Origin: BJGV01 sp965205785
GTDB lineage: Bacteria > Pseudomonadota > Gammaproteobacteria > Burkholderiales > Nitrosomonadaceae
Assembly (NCBI GenBank): GCA_965205785.1
Contig: OZ242188.1
Coordinates: forward strand, 372,001 to 436,000
Direction of reading: 5' to 3'
DNA: 64,000 bases
Under the pieces are notes generated by a model. The model searched no databases, was not told the DNA's origin, and saw only the letters and a program-made list of their open reading frames with translations. Both the position numbers and the translations under genes were made by a program. Shown here piece by piece: positions 17,582-26,747 of the stretch (positions within the stretch are counted from its first letter, which is position 1; each line of letters starts with the position of its first letter).

Positions 17582-18229
17582 TTATTTAGCTGTACCTTCA
17601 GCTCTACTGGTCAGTACTGCGTCTACCAAACCATACTTTACTGAGTCCTCAGCACTTAGAAAATTATCGCGATCGGTGTCTCTCTCAATAGTCTGAATAT
17701 TTTGACCACTGTGTTTTGCTAAAATTTCATTTAGTCTATCTTTGAGAAACAAGATTTCTTTGGCATGTATCTCAATATCTGAGGCTTGTCCTTGAAAACC
17801 ACCCAATGGCTGATGAATCATAATGCGTGAATTTGGTAAGCAAAAACGTTTACCTTTTTCACCTGCCGCCAGTAGCAAGGAACCCATACTTGCTGCCTGA
17901 CCCACACATAATGTACTGACACTGGGTTTAATGTACTGCATAGTGTCATAGATTGCCAACCCTGCAGAGACCATACCCCCTGGAGAGTTTATATAAAAAT
18001 GAATCTCTTTGTCTGAATTTTCTGATTCTAAGAACAGAAACTGTGCCACAATCAGATTAGCTGATGCCTCTGTAACCGGACCCACTAGAAAAATAACCCT
18101 CTCTTTCAACAAACGGGAATATATATCATATGCCCGCTCACCTCGCCCACTGGTCTCAATTACCATGGGAATTAAACCTAAATTTCTAGGACCAATATTA
18201 TAGTCATCCAATTCAGTTCTTTGAATCAT
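17582..18229 (-). CDS. clpP: ATP-dependent Clp protease proteolytic subunit
   Basis: ClpP forms the double heptameric serine-protease chamber used by ClpX. The 215-residue protein has the catalytic Ser114 in GQAASMGS and His139 in MIHQPLGG, with the Asp candidate in the C-terminal DRDNFLSAED. The NSPGG segment at 81-85 is intact. The start is one base from the tig stop, so the two genes are probably translationally coupled. Confidence 0.98.
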   Translation of the reverse strand: MIQRTELDDYNIGPRNLGLIPMVIETSGRGERAYDIYSRLLKERVIFLVGPVTEASANLIVAQFLFLESENSDKEIHFYINSPGGMVSAGLAIYDTMQYIKPSVSTLCVGQAASMGSLLLAAGEKGKRFCLPNSRIMIHQPLGGFQGQASDIEIHAKEILFLKDRLNEILAKHSGQNIQTIERDTDRDNFLSAEDSVKYGLVDAVLTSRAEGTAK

Positions 18230-18230
18230 A

Positions 18231-19535
18231 TCAAGATTTTCCCATCAATTCGTCAAAAGTTACTTTCTTTTCTACAGTACTAGCTTTCTCTAATACCCAT
18301 GCTACAACATTGTCCTCTAACACAGCAGACTCAGCTTCATTTAGACGCTCTTTTGAAGAATAATGCCACTTAACTACCTCGCTAGGATTTTCATAACTCT
18401 GCGCAAACTCTTCAATTAACGCACGTACCTGTTCAGGCTTTGCCTGTAAATCGTTAACCTTTACTAATTCTGTCAAAATTAATCCCAAATTTACACGGCG
18501 CTCAGCCTGCTCTTGAAACAAATCTTTTGGTAAAGGCACGTCATTAATTTTCATACCACGTTCCTTAAGATCATCTCTTGCGCTCTGCATTAAACGATCT
18601 ACTTCTAAAGTTACCAGTGCTTTAGGTGTCTCGATAGTGATGGCATCAAGCAACGCTTGCATTACACTCTCCTTAACTTTCGTCTTGATACGTTTCGACA
18701 CTTCACGCTCAAGATTTGCTTGAACTTCAACACGCATCTTTTCCATATCTCCACTAGAGATACCAAGTGATTTAGCAAACTCTTCATCCAGCACTGGAAG
18801 CTTAGGCTCTTCAACTACATTAATCTTTACCTCGAATGTGGCGGTCTTTCCAGCCACTTCTTTGCCATGATAATCTGCTGGGAAGACTACTTCAAACGTT
18901 TTACTCTGTTCCTTTCTCATACCGATTATTGCTTCTTCAAAATCCTTGAGAAGCTGACCTTCACCTAAAACTAGAATAGAATTTTTTGCACTACCACCAT
19001 CAAATTCTGCTCCGTCAATTGTCCCTTGATAATCGATATTTACCCTATCTCCCTCAACTGCAGCTCTTTCTACCACATTATACTGAGTTCTCTGTTTACG
19101 CATAATCTCAATAGCTTTGTCAACATCAACAGAGGAAACTTGCATCGCTGGTTGCTCAATACTTAGTGATTCTAGGTCCCCTAAGATTATGTCTGGATAA
19201 ACTTCAAATGTTGCACTAAACTCAAAGTGAGCCGCCTTCTCAACCATTTCCTTTGCTTCAAAATGCGGATAACCTGCAACCCGTAATTTTTGTTCAACTA
19301 CCGCCTCACTAAAACTTTTCTGCAACACATCACCCATTACTTCCTGACGCACTTTTGGGCCATATTGTTGTGAAACAATTTTTAATGGAACCTTACCAGA
19401 TCGAAAGCCATGTATCTTAGCCGTACGTGCCAGGCGCCTTAAACGATTCTCAATTTCAGTCTCAATTTTTTCCTGCGGCACTGTAACATTAAGCCTGCGT
19501 TCTAATGGACCAAGGGTCTCTACATTGGATTGCAT
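18231..19535 (-). CDS. tig: Trigger factor, ribosome-associated chaperone
   Basis: Trigger factor binds the ribosome exit tunnel and assists nascent-chain folding. The 434-residue protein shows the ribosome-binding signature as FRSGKVPLKIV near residue 45 (usually GFRxGKxP). An FKBP-type isomerase domain lies near 160-245 (GDRVNIDYQGTIDG), followed by a helical C-terminal domain. Length matches the family (432-450). It heads the tig-clpP-clpX-lon series and lies 113 bases downstream of tRNA-Leu. Confidence 0.97.
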   Translation of the reverse strand: MQSNVETLGPLERRLNVTVPQEKIETEIENRLRRLARTAKIHGFRSGKVPLKIVSQQYGPKVRQEVMGDVLQKSFSEAVVEQKLRVAGYPHFEAKEMVEKAAHFEFSATFEVYPDIILGDLESLSIEQPAMQVSSVDVDKAIEIMRKQRTQYNVVERAAVEGDRVNIDYQGTIDGAEFDGGSAKNSILVLGEGQLLKDFEEAIIGMRKEQSKTFEVVFPADYHGKEVAGKTATFEVKINVVEEPKLPVLDEEFAKSLGISSGDMEKMRVEVQANLEREVSKRIKTKVKESVMQALLDAITIETPKALVTLEVDRLMQSARDDLKERGMKINDVPLPKDLFQEQAERRVNLGLILTELVKVNDLQAKPEQVRALIEEFAQSYENPSEVVKWHYSSKERLNEAESAVLEDNVVAWVLEKASTVEKKVTFDELMGKS

Positions 19536-19647
19536 TATTATTCTATTCCTAACTAATTGTTGTTATTCATCATCTGACATCATAGCAACCATGAAACATT
19601 GTAACCATCCAATACAATGACCACACAGTTTATAGCCTGAGGCCCCA

Positions 19648-19735
<88 letters not shown>

Positions 19736-19794
19736 CCAAATCTCTTGTACTAGTCAATTATACCTTCTTATCCTTCCTTGTTTCTACAGTTATA

Positions 19795-20553
19795 CTACTC
19801 ATGTTTTTGGCAAAATACTGTCCTACCAGTAACTCCCTTGCTAGCAGGTCCCATCAAATATAAATAAGTCGACATTAAGTCTTTTGGATCAGACAAACCT
19901 TGTTTAGCTTCACCAGGATGAGTTTTAGTTCTCTGTGATGTGTGTACAGCTCCAGGAATTAATGCGTTGATACGCAAATTTGTATACATCTCCCATTCTT
20001 GGGCTTGAATTTTTACTAGTGCTTCTACTCCAGCTTTAGCAACAGCAAATCCACCCCAATATGCTGCAGGGTAATGACCATGCGTATCAGATGTCATAAT
20101 AATACATGCATCAGGAGATGCTTTTAACAATGGTAAACAAGCACGTGTCAATGAAATTGGTGCAACTAGATTGACACGTAGCAAAATCAACCACTGATCA
20201 AATGTCTGGCTTTCTAGTGGAATGAGGTTTGGAACAAAAGCTGCGTTATGCAAAATTCCATCCAATCTACCCAGCTGCAACTTTATTGCCTGCACAATTA
20301 CCTCAAAATCTTTTCCACCAGCTTTCTCAAGGTCAAATGGAAAAATTGCTGCTTGTGCTCCTCCTTCAGACTCAATTTCGTCATATACACTTTCTAGTTT
20401 ATCAACTTTTCTTCCATGTAAAATTACTGTAGCGCCATGTGTGGCATATTCTAGTGCTGCTACGCGACCAATACCTTGTCCTGCGCCGGTAACAAGAATG
20501 ACTCGACCCTTAAGTAAGTCTTTATCTGGCCGGTAGTTTTTTATATCGTCCAT
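19795..20553 (-). CDS. YciK-like short-chain dehydrogenase/reductase with altered active site
   Basis: This 252-residue protein has an SDR Rossmann fold with the cofactor motif TGAGQGIG at 22-29 and NAA (103-105), and its C-terminal half resembles E. coli YciK. The catalytic positions look changed. By alignment on the YxxxK motif, residue 169 is Phe (GGFAVAK) where Tyr is expected. The Ser thirteen residues upstream is replaced by Asp156, although Lys173 is kept. It may have lost classical oxidoreductase activity or work differently. Its substrate is unknown. It ends 63 bases before tRNA-Leu and lies downstream of hpnD with a 79-bp gap. Confidence 0.85.
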   Translation of the reverse strand: MDDIKNYRPDKDLLKGRVILVTGAGQGIGRVAALEYATHGATVILHGRKVDKLESVYDEIESEGGAQAAIFPFDLEKAGGKDFEVIVQAIKLQLGRLDGILHNAAFVPNLIPLESQTFDQWLILLRVNLVAPISLTRACLPLLKASPDACIIMTSDTHGHYPAAYWGGFAVAKAGVEALVKIQAQEWEMYTNLRINALIPGAVHTSQRTKTHPGEAKQGLSDPKDLMSTYLYLMGPASKGVTGRTVFCQKHE

Positions 20554-20632
20554 ATATTTATGGCTTCTAAAAGAATTTGCTCTTAGAATTATCCGAACTG
20601 ATAGTAATACAATTAGCCCAATAAACCTGAAA

Positions 20633-21478
20633 TCAACCTCTGATCCAGGTTCTCCATCCGATCCACAGTTTACGTATTGGGGTAAGACTTACACGTTGTC
20701 GCATAACTTGACAAGCATCATCTTTGATCTCATCCAATAGCGCACGATAAATCGCCGCCATTATAAAACCAGGACGCTGATTTTTTCTATCCTCTTTAGG
20801 TAATGCTTCAAATGCCTGAGTATAATAATTTTCTGCGCGTTCAATCTGAAATTCCATTAGCTGTCTGAAATTATCTGATTCACGTGAATGCAATATATCT
20901 TCACTAGAAACACCGAACTGAACAAGTTCGTCTTCTGGTAAATATATACGATCACGACGAGCATCTTCACCCACATCACGTATGATATTTGTGAGCTGGA
21001 ATGCAAGCCCTAAATTATGGGCATATTCTAGAGTCTTACTATCGTGATATCCAAAAATTTCAGCTGACAACTGTCCGACCACTCCAGCTACATGATGACA
21101 ATAAAGCTGTAATGTACTGAAATCTGCGTAACGATTATAATCCAAATCCATTTCCATACCGTCTATGATTTCGATTAACTGGTTAGCAGAAAGATTGATT
21201 GTTTTAACTACTGAAACCAGAGCTTTTGAGACTGGATGACTGGGCTCTTTACCTTGTTCCACACTATACACAGAAGTAATTTCTTGTCGCCACCAAGCTA
21301 ATTTGGTTCTTGCTACAGACTCTTCAGTGCATTCATCTACTATATCGTCTACCTCACGGCAAAAAGCATAAAGCGCAGTAATGGCACGACGTTTCTCTGG
21401 TGGCAAATATAGAAAACTATAATAGAAACTAGAGCCACTTTGAACAGCCTTTTCTTGGCAATATTGATCCGGTGTCAT
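20633..21478 (-). CDS. hpnD: Presqualene diphosphate synthase, squalene/phytoene synthase family
   Basis: HpnD condenses two farnesyl diphosphates to presqualene diphosphate, an early step to squalene and hopanoids. The 281-residue length fits. Both Asp-rich metal-binding motifs are present: CREVDDIVDE near residue 45-54, and NIIRDVGEDARRDRIYLP in the second half. It starts MTPDQYCQEKA as is usual for this subfamily. Its usual partners hpnC and hpnE are not in this window. It is separated from groEL by a terminator and a tandem repeat. Confidence 0.9.
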   Translation of the reverse strand: MTPDQYCQEKAVQSGSSFYYSFLYLPPEKRRAITALYAFCREVDDIVDECTEESVARTKLAWWRQEITSVYSVEQGKEPSHPVSKALVSVVKTINLSANQLIEIIDGMEMDLDYNRYADFSTLQLYCHHVAGVVGQLSAEIFGYHDSKTLEYAHNLGLAFQLTNIIRDVGEDARRDRIYLPEDELVQFGVSSEDILHSRESDNFRQLMEFQIERAENYYTQAFEALPKEDRKNQRPGFIMAAIYRALLDEIKDDACQVMRQRVSLTPIRKLWIGWRTWIRG

Positions 21479-21500
21479 AACAAATAATTTTTATACAAGA

Positions 21501-21660
21501 ATTCTGAGCATGATTAGTAATCGTTTCTATACTAGAGGACTAGCCTAATCTAAACAAACGTTTATTTACGGGACTTTAATTCTGAACATGATTGGTAATC
21601 CTTTCTATACTAGGGGACTAGCCTTATCTAAACAAGCGTTTATTTATTTACGGGACTTTA
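21501..21660. repeat. Two-copy imperfect tandem repeat in the groEL-hpnD gap
   Basis: Copy 1 (21501-21578, 78 bp) and copy 2 (21579-21660, 82 bp) both begin ATTCTGA-CATGATT and end TTTACGGGACTTTA. They differ by a handful of substitutions and a 4-base insertion in a TTTA run. No plausible coding frame covers them. They lie between the groE terminator and the hpnD start, in the leader or promoter region of hpnD. The origin is unknown; a duplicated promoter segment is one possibility. Confidence 0.85.
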
Positions 21661-21712
21661 TAGATGCCACCTACTTTTAAAATAACAGATACAATTAATT
21701 CCCCTCCCCGCC

Positions 21713-21750
21713 ACAATAAAAAACCCCACCAAAGCAGGGTTTTTTATTGT
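21713..21750 (-). terminator. Rho-independent terminator of the groESL operon
   Basis: A perfect 14-bp inverted repeat (ACAATAAAAAACCC / GGGTTTTTTATTGT) with a 10-base loop begins 20 bases after the groEL stop. Its A/T runs on both sides would allow termination in either direction. Confidence 0.88.
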
Positions 21751-21769
21751 ACTTTAGATGAGACAGATA

Positions 21770-23434
21770 CTACATACCCATACCACCCATACCACCCATA
21801 CCACCCATACCGCCCATACCACCCATATCACCACCACCTACAGCAGCAGACTCTTCTTTCGCCTGTTCTGCTACCATAACATCAGTAGTGAGTATTAAGC
21901 CTGCCACCGAAGCAGCATTTTGCAAAGCAGAGCGTGTAACCTTTGTAGGATCCAATACTCCCATTTCAACCATGTCTCCATATTGACTCGTAGTAGCGTT
22001 GTAGCCCAGATTTCCTTTACCTTCCAATACTTTGTTAATTACTACTGAAGGCTCATCGCCACAATTAGCAACGATCTGGCGCAGCGGTTCTTCTAAAGCT
22101 CTTAAAACAATCTTGATCCCCGCATCCTGGTCATGTGTATCACCTTTGACCTTAGCTACTTTAATACAAGCCCGTAATAACGCAACGCCACCACCTGGCA
22201 CAATACCTTCTTCAACAGCTGCGCGCGTTGCATGCAGTGCATCTTCAACTCGAGCTTTTTTCTCTTTCATCTCTACTTCGGTAGCTGCACCAACTTTAAT
22301 CAAAGCTACGCCACCAGCTAATTTTGCTACGCGCTCTTGCAGTTTTTCCTTATCATAGTCACTGGTAGCTTCCTCTATCTGAGATCGGATTTGCTTGACC
22401 CGTCCCTCTATAGTTTTTGCCTCACCAGCACCATCTATAACGATAGTTGCTTCCTTACCTACTTCTACACGCTTAGCCTGGCCTAATTCATTCAGAGTAG
22501 CTTTTTCTAAGGATAGGCCTACTTCCTCAGCAATTACAGTACCACCGGTGAGATGCGCAATGTCTTCTAGCATAGCTTTACGGCGATCACCAAATCCAGG
22601 CGCCTTCACAGCACAGGTTTTTAGAATGCCACGAATATTGTTGACCACCATGGTTGCAAGTGCCTCACCATCAATATCTTCAGCAATAATCAACAGGGGT
22701 TTATTAGTTTTTGCCACTTGCTCAAGTAACGGCAACAATTCACGAATATTAGAAATTTTCTTATCGTGTAACAAAATATAAGGACTATCTAACAAAGCAA
22801 TTTGTCTGTCTGCATTATTGACGAAATAAGGAGAAAGATAACCACGATCAAACTGCATCCCTTCAACAACATCAAGTTCATTCTGCAGTCCGGATCCATC
22901 CTCAACGGTGATTACTCCTTCTTTGCCAACTTTTTCCATTGCATCTGCGATAATTTTTCCAATTTCACTATCTGAATTTGCGGAAATACTACCTACCTGC
23001 GCAATTTCCTTGCTTGTAGTGCAAGGTTTAGAAAGCTTCTGGAGCTCTCCAACTGTTTCTTTCACTGCTTTATCAATACCGCGTTTCAGATCTGTCGGAT
23101 TCATCCCGGCAGCTACAAATTTCATACCCTCTCTCACTATGGACTGAGCTAATACAGTAGCAGTGGTGGTCCCATCACCCGCCACATCTGAAGTTTTACT
23201 TGCAACTTCCTTCACCATCTGAGCTCCCATATTCTCAAATTTGTCTTTCAGCTCCACTTCTTTCGCTACAGAAACCCCATCCTTTGTAATAGTGGGTGCT
23301 CCATAAGATCGATCCAGAACCGCATTTCGCCCCTTAGGTCCAAGAGTAACCTTAACCGCATCTGCTAAAACATTGACTCCAGCTACCATTTTGTGACGAG
23401 CTGAATCACCAAATTTAACGTCTTTTGCTGCCAT
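21770..23434 (-). CDS. groEL: Chaperonin GroEL, 60 kDa subunit
   Basis: GroEL forms the double-ring ATP-dependent folding chamber closed by GroES. The 554-residue protein is full length. It has the nucleotide-binding segments TLGPKGRNAVL and DVAGDGTTTATVL (with the catalytic Asp of GDGTT), and the late ATP-site segment GIVPGGGVAL. The C-terminus ends in the characteristic flexible Gly-Gly-Met tail with five consecutive GGM units. It follows groES by 55 bases. Confidence 0.99.
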   Translation of the reverse strand: MAAKDVKFGDSARHKMVAGVNVLADAVKVTLGPKGRNAVLDRSYGAPTITKDGVSVAKEVELKDKFENMGAQMVKEVASKTSDVAGDGTTTATVLAQSIVREGMKFVAAGMNPTDLKRGIDKAVKETVGELQKLSKPCTTSKEIAQVGSISANSDSEIGKIIADAMEKVGKEGVITVEDGSGLQNELDVVEGMQFDRGYLSPYFVNNADRQIALLDSPYILLHDKKISNIRELLPLLEQVAKTNKPLLIIAEDIDGEALATMVVNNIRGILKTCAVKAPGFGDRRKAMLEDIAHLTGGTVIAEEVGLSLEKATLNELGQAKRVEVGKEATIVIDGAGEAKTIEGRVKQIRSQIEEATSDYDKEKLQERVAKLAGGVALIKVGAATEVEMKEKKARVEDALHATRAAVEEGIVPGGGVALLRACIKVAKVKGDTHDQDAGIKIVLRALEEPLRQIVANCGDEPSVVINKVLEGKGNLGYNATTSQYGDMVEMGVLDPTKVTRSALQNAASVAGLILTTDVMVAEQAKEESAAVGGGDMGGMGGMGGMGGMGGMGM

Positions 23435-23489
23435 AATCTTTCTCCTAATTTACAGAAATTTTGTAAGTACTTATAAGATAAAGGGATAA

Positions 23490-23780
23490 TTAACCTTCTA
23501 CTACACCCATGATGTCTTCTTCTCGCATCACTAGGAGCTCGTCTCCTTGGACTTTTACAGCCTGCCCAGAATACTTTCCGAACAATACCTTGTCACCAAC
23601 TTTAACTTCCAGCGCTCGAACTTTACCGTCGTCGCCAACTTTTCCTTTACCTACAGAAATAATTTCACCTTGGTCTGGCTTCTCTGCAGCACTGTCTGGG
23701 ATAATAATACCTGATGCTGTCTTGCGTTCTTCTTCCAGCCGCTTGACAATAACGCGGTCATGTAAGGGACGAATTTTCAT
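23490..23780 (-). CDS. groES: Co-chaperonin GroES, 10 kDa subunit
   Basis: GroES is the heptameric lid of the GroEL chamber. The protein is 96 residues from the ATG at 23780 (MKIRPLHDRVIVKR), with the mobile loop around TASGIIIPDSAAEKP and the C-terminal ELLVMREEDIMGVVE. The frame stays open ten codons further upstream, but the family start and the Shine-Dalgarno (AGGAG, 8 bases before ATG) fix this start. It heads the groESL operon, with a promoter and CIRCE operator in its leader. Confidence 0.98.
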   Translation of the reverse strand: MKIRPLHDRVIVKRLEEERKTASGIIIPDSAAEKPDQGEIISVGKGKVGDDGKVRALEVKVGDKVLFGKYSGQAVKVQGDELLVMREEDIMGVVEG

Positions 23781-23875
23781 GCTTCTTTCTCCTGTTTTAA
23801 AAAAGTACAATTAAATCAATGGTAAATACATCATTTTTGATTCAGATCCCTGTAGTTTACCCTACAGAAAATAAA

Positions 23876-23902
23876 TTAGCACTCACTACCGATGAGTGCT
23901 AA
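23876..23902. promoter_or_regulatory. CIRCE operator (HrcA binding site)
   Basis: TTAGCACTC (23876-23884) and GAGTGCTAA (23894-23902) form a perfect 9-bp inverted repeat with a 9-base spacer, identical to the CIRCE consensus. It overlaps the expected groES transcription start and touches the -10 box. HrcA repression of groESL is therefore expected; hrcA itself is not in this window. Confidence 0.96.
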
Positions 23903-23931
23903 TAATATGGGCTGTTTACAGGAATTTCAAG
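23902..23931 (-). promoter_or_regulatory. groESL promoter with overlapping sigma70 and sigma32-type elements
   Basis: On the minus strand TTGAAA (23925-23930) and TATTAT (23902-23907) are spaced by 17 bp, a good sigma70 promoter. The same stretch reads CTTGAAA, 13 bases, CCCATAT (23905-23911), close to the sigma32 heat-shock consensus. With the CIRCE just downstream, groE could be under both positive and negative heat control. The sigma32 assignment is inference from the match. Confidence 0.75.
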
Positions 23932-23934
23932 TAG

Positions 23935-25245
23935 ATGACTAATAAAAACTTTGTAGAACGCAGCCTGAATGCTGTTTGGCACCCATGTTCTCAAATGAAA
24001 CATCATGAAATATTACCGCTTATCCCTATTGTTCGGGGTGAGGGCATATGGCTATATGATTCTAATGGGAAACGTTATCTTGACGCAATTAGCTCCTGGT
24101 GGGTCAATTTATTCGGACACACTAATCCTCGGATTAACAGCTCTATCCACGATCAACTTGTAAAATTAGAACATGTGATGCTTGCGGGTTTTACACATGA
24201 ACCTGTAGTCAAGCTATCTGAAAGATTGATTCAACTTACACCAGGCAACCTCGGTCATTGTTTTTATAGCAGTGATGGAGCATCAGCTATTGAGACCGCA
24301 TTAAAAATGAGCTTTCATTTCTGGCACAATAAAGGCCAACCCGAGAAAAGTAATTTTGTAAGTCTGCAGAATGGTTATCACGGTGAAACTCTAGGTTCGT
24401 TATCAATCACTGATGTGGCACTATTTAGAGATATATATGCTCCTTTGCTACGCAATAACGCAAAAATTCCAAGTCCAGATTGGCGATACGCAGAAGAAGG
24501 AGAGCTACCTAAAGATTATGCACTACGTGCTGCTAACTGTCTGGAAGGGTATCTGGCCGAGAATCACTCAAGAACTGCGGCATTTATCATTGAACCGTTA
24601 GTTCAAGGTGCTGCAGGTATGGGCATGTATCATCCTGATTATCTTAAATATGCCAAAGAAATTTGTAACAAATACCAAATACATTTAATTGCCGATGAAA
24701 TTGCCGTAGGGTTTGGTAGAACAGGAACAATGTTTGCATGCGAGCAAGCAAATATCACTCCGGATTTTTTATGTCTGGCGAAGGGTCTAAGTGGAGGATA
24801 TTTACCACTTTCTGTAGTAATGACAACTGAATCAATTTATCAGGCCTTCTATCACGAAAAAACCACGCGTGGATTCTTACACTCACACACACACGCTGGC
24901 AATGCTCTTGCTTGTAGCGCTGCACTTGCCACACTGGATATCTTTGAACAAGATAAAATTATTGATGCTAACCATAAAAAAATAAAATACCTAAATGATA
25001 TATCCAAACCAATCGCATCACACCCCAAAGTAAGAAATTTCCGTAATTGTGGAATGATTTGGGCATTTGAAGTTGAAACCACGGATCCTATTTTTTCAGG
25101 AAACTTCTTTCAGCAATCACTAAGCCAAGAATTAATACTTCGGCCACTAGGTAATACTGTCTATTTTATGCCCCCTTATATCATTAACAATGAAGAAATG
25201 AATTTGCTTGTGTCAGGTATTCTACAAGTGCTAGATTCATGTTAA
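23935..25245 (+). CDS. bioA: Adenosylmethionine-8-amino-7-oxononanoate aminotransferase
   Basis: BioA transfers an amino group from S-adenosylmethionine to KAPA to form DAPA in biotin synthesis. The 436-residue protein has the BioA-specific N-terminus (VWHPCSQMK), WWVNLFGH, and the PLP-binding Lys283 in CLAKGLSGG preceded by the Asp of IADEIAVGFGRTG. It is full length and isolated from other biotin genes. The ATG is only 3 bp from the -35 end of the divergent groE promoter, so its own promoter must lie across the groE leader; I could not identify it. Confidence 0.96.
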   Translation: MTNKNFVERSLNAVWHPCSQMKHHEILPLIPIVRGEGIWLYDSNGKRYLDAISSWWVNLFGHTNPRINSSIHDQLVKLEHVMLAGFTHEPVVKLSERLIQLTPGNLGHCFYSSDGASAIETALKMSFHFWHNKGQPEKSNFVSLQNGYHGETLGSLSITDVALFRDIYAPLLRNNAKIPSPDWRYAEEGELPKDYALRAANCLEGYLAENHSRTAAFIIEPLVQGAAGMGMYHPDYLKYAKEICNKYQIHLIADEIAVGFGRTGTMFACEQANITPDFLCLAKGLSGGYLPLSVVMTTESIYQAFYHEKTTRGFLHSHTHAGNALACSAALATLDIFEQDKIIDANHKKIKYLNDISKPIASHPKVRNFRNCGMIWAFEVETTDPIFSGNFFQQSLSQELILRPLGNTVYFMPPYIINNEEMNLLVSGILQVLDSC

Positions 25246-25299
25246 AGATCTATACTTAGAATACTTCTCCGTTACAATTTTATCGACTATATTCTATTT

Positions 25300-26730
25300 A
25301 TGAATCCATTTAAGTTACCTGTTATCCTGTGTTTTATACTTAATACGCAAATACTCCCTGTTTTTTCACAGAACCTCCCCGAAGCTGTCAGACAAGCTCT
25401 TAACCAAAATGGAATTTCCGAATCTGCGGCCAGTATTTATATTCACGAAGTTAATACAACCCGGCCAGTTATTTCCTTTAACTCTGACAAACCAATGAAT
25501 CCTGCCTCAGTGATGAAGCTTGTTACTACTTTTGCAGGACTTGAACTACTAGGACCGGCCTTTACCTGGAAAACAGAAATCTATGCAAATGGTATTTTGA
25601 AAGAAGGTAGGTTACAAGGTGACCTTATAATAAAGGGTTACGGGGACCCAAGACTTAATCTTGAAAACTTCTGGCTACTTACCCGCCGCCTCTATCAAAC
25701 AGGACTACGCGAAATGACTGGGGACCTTATTCTTGACAATAGCTATTTCGATGTACTAATTGAAAATCCGGCAACTTTCGATAATAAGCCTTATCGAGCT
25801 TACAATACTTCCCCTGAGGCTCTTTTAGTAAATTACCGGACAACAGAGCTACGTATAATTCCCCAACCAGAAAATAAAACTACTCGTATTGTCATAACTC
25901 CTCTTACTGAATTTATTGAACTTAATAATAATCTTAGGCTCACGCAGGGCAAATGTGGGGAATGGCGAAATGCACTTGGTACCAGTATTCATGTTGATGC
26001 CAATAATAATCATGCATCTGTAAATCTCAATGGAAACTATTCTACTACTTGCGGTGAAAAATCTTTACTACTGAGTCTACACAATAGCCAAACATACACT
26101 TTAGGACTATTCAAACAACTTTGGAAGGAACAGGGCGGAATATTTAATGGAAAAGTACGTACCGGGATTGTGCCAGATAATAGATTGCTACTTGAAACTT
26201 ACCATTCCCCTCCACTTACAGAGATTATTCGTGATATCAATAAATTTAGCAACAATATTGCAGCGCGCCAACTATACTTAACACTTGGCACAGCAGCCAA
26301 TAGTGCGCCAGCTACTCTAACTAAATCAAATAATGCGGTCAGACAGTGGCTTAAATCCAAGAAACTTGATTTCCATGAATTTATAATAGAAAACGGTTCG
26401 GGGCTATCGCGAAATGAACGTATCAGTTCAATTCATTTAGGAAAACTCTTACTTAAAGTATTTCAAAGTTCTGCAATGCCAGAATTCATTTCATCGTTAC
26501 CAATTTTAGCGGTGGATGGCACCATGAAAAAACGGCTTAACAATACCATTGTTTCTGGCCGTGCTCATATTAAAACTGGGTTACTTAACGGAGTAAAAAC
26601 AATGGCTGGCTATATGCTCGATAAATCAGGTAGACGTATGGCTATTGTTTTTTTTGTGAATCATGCTAATTCCGGTAGAGCACAACTTGCAATGGATACG
26701 TTACTACAATGGACTTACCAAAGGCCCTGA
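25300..26730 (+). CDS. dacB: D-alanyl-D-alanine carboxypeptidase/endopeptidase, penicillin-binding protein 4 family
   Basis: This 476-residue periplasmic enzyme trims peptidoglycan stem peptides and cross-links. An N-terminal signal peptide (residues 1 to about 23) precedes the serine peptidase S13 domain. The three active-site motifs are present: SVMK with Ser70 and Lys73, SNN at 317-319, and KTG starting at Lys425. It follows bioA by 54 bp on the same strand and converges on trpE. Confidence 0.93.
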   Translation: MNPFKLPVILCFILNTQILPVFSQNLPEAVRQALNQNGISESAASIYIHEVNTTRPVISFNSDKPMNPASVMKLVTTFAGLELLGPAFTWKTEIYANGILKEGRLQGDLIIKGYGDPRLNLENFWLLTRRLYQTGLREMTGDLILDNSYFDVLIENPATFDNKPYRAYNTSPEALLVNYRTTELRIIPQPENKTTRIVITPLTEFIELNNNLRLTQGKCGEWRNALGTSIHVDANNNHASVNLNGNYSTTCGEKSLLLSLHNSQTYTLGLFKQLWKEQGGIFNGKVRTGIVPDNRLLLETYHSPPLTEIIRDINKFSNNIAARQLYLTLGTAANSAPATLTKSNNAVRQWLKSKKLDFHEFIIENGSGLSRNERISSIHLGKLLLKVFQSSAMPEFISSLPILAVDGTMKKRLNNTIVSGRAHIKTGLLNGVKTMAGYMLDKSGRRMAIVFFVNHANSGRAQLAMDTLLQWTYQRP

Positions 26731-26747
26731 TTATAATACTTCAAATC

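Noticed and set aside
21664..21879. His/Tyr/Pro-rich plus-strand frame over the groEL 3' end
   Set aside because: It is the antisense of the Gly-Gly-Met tail of GroEL and crosses the terminator.
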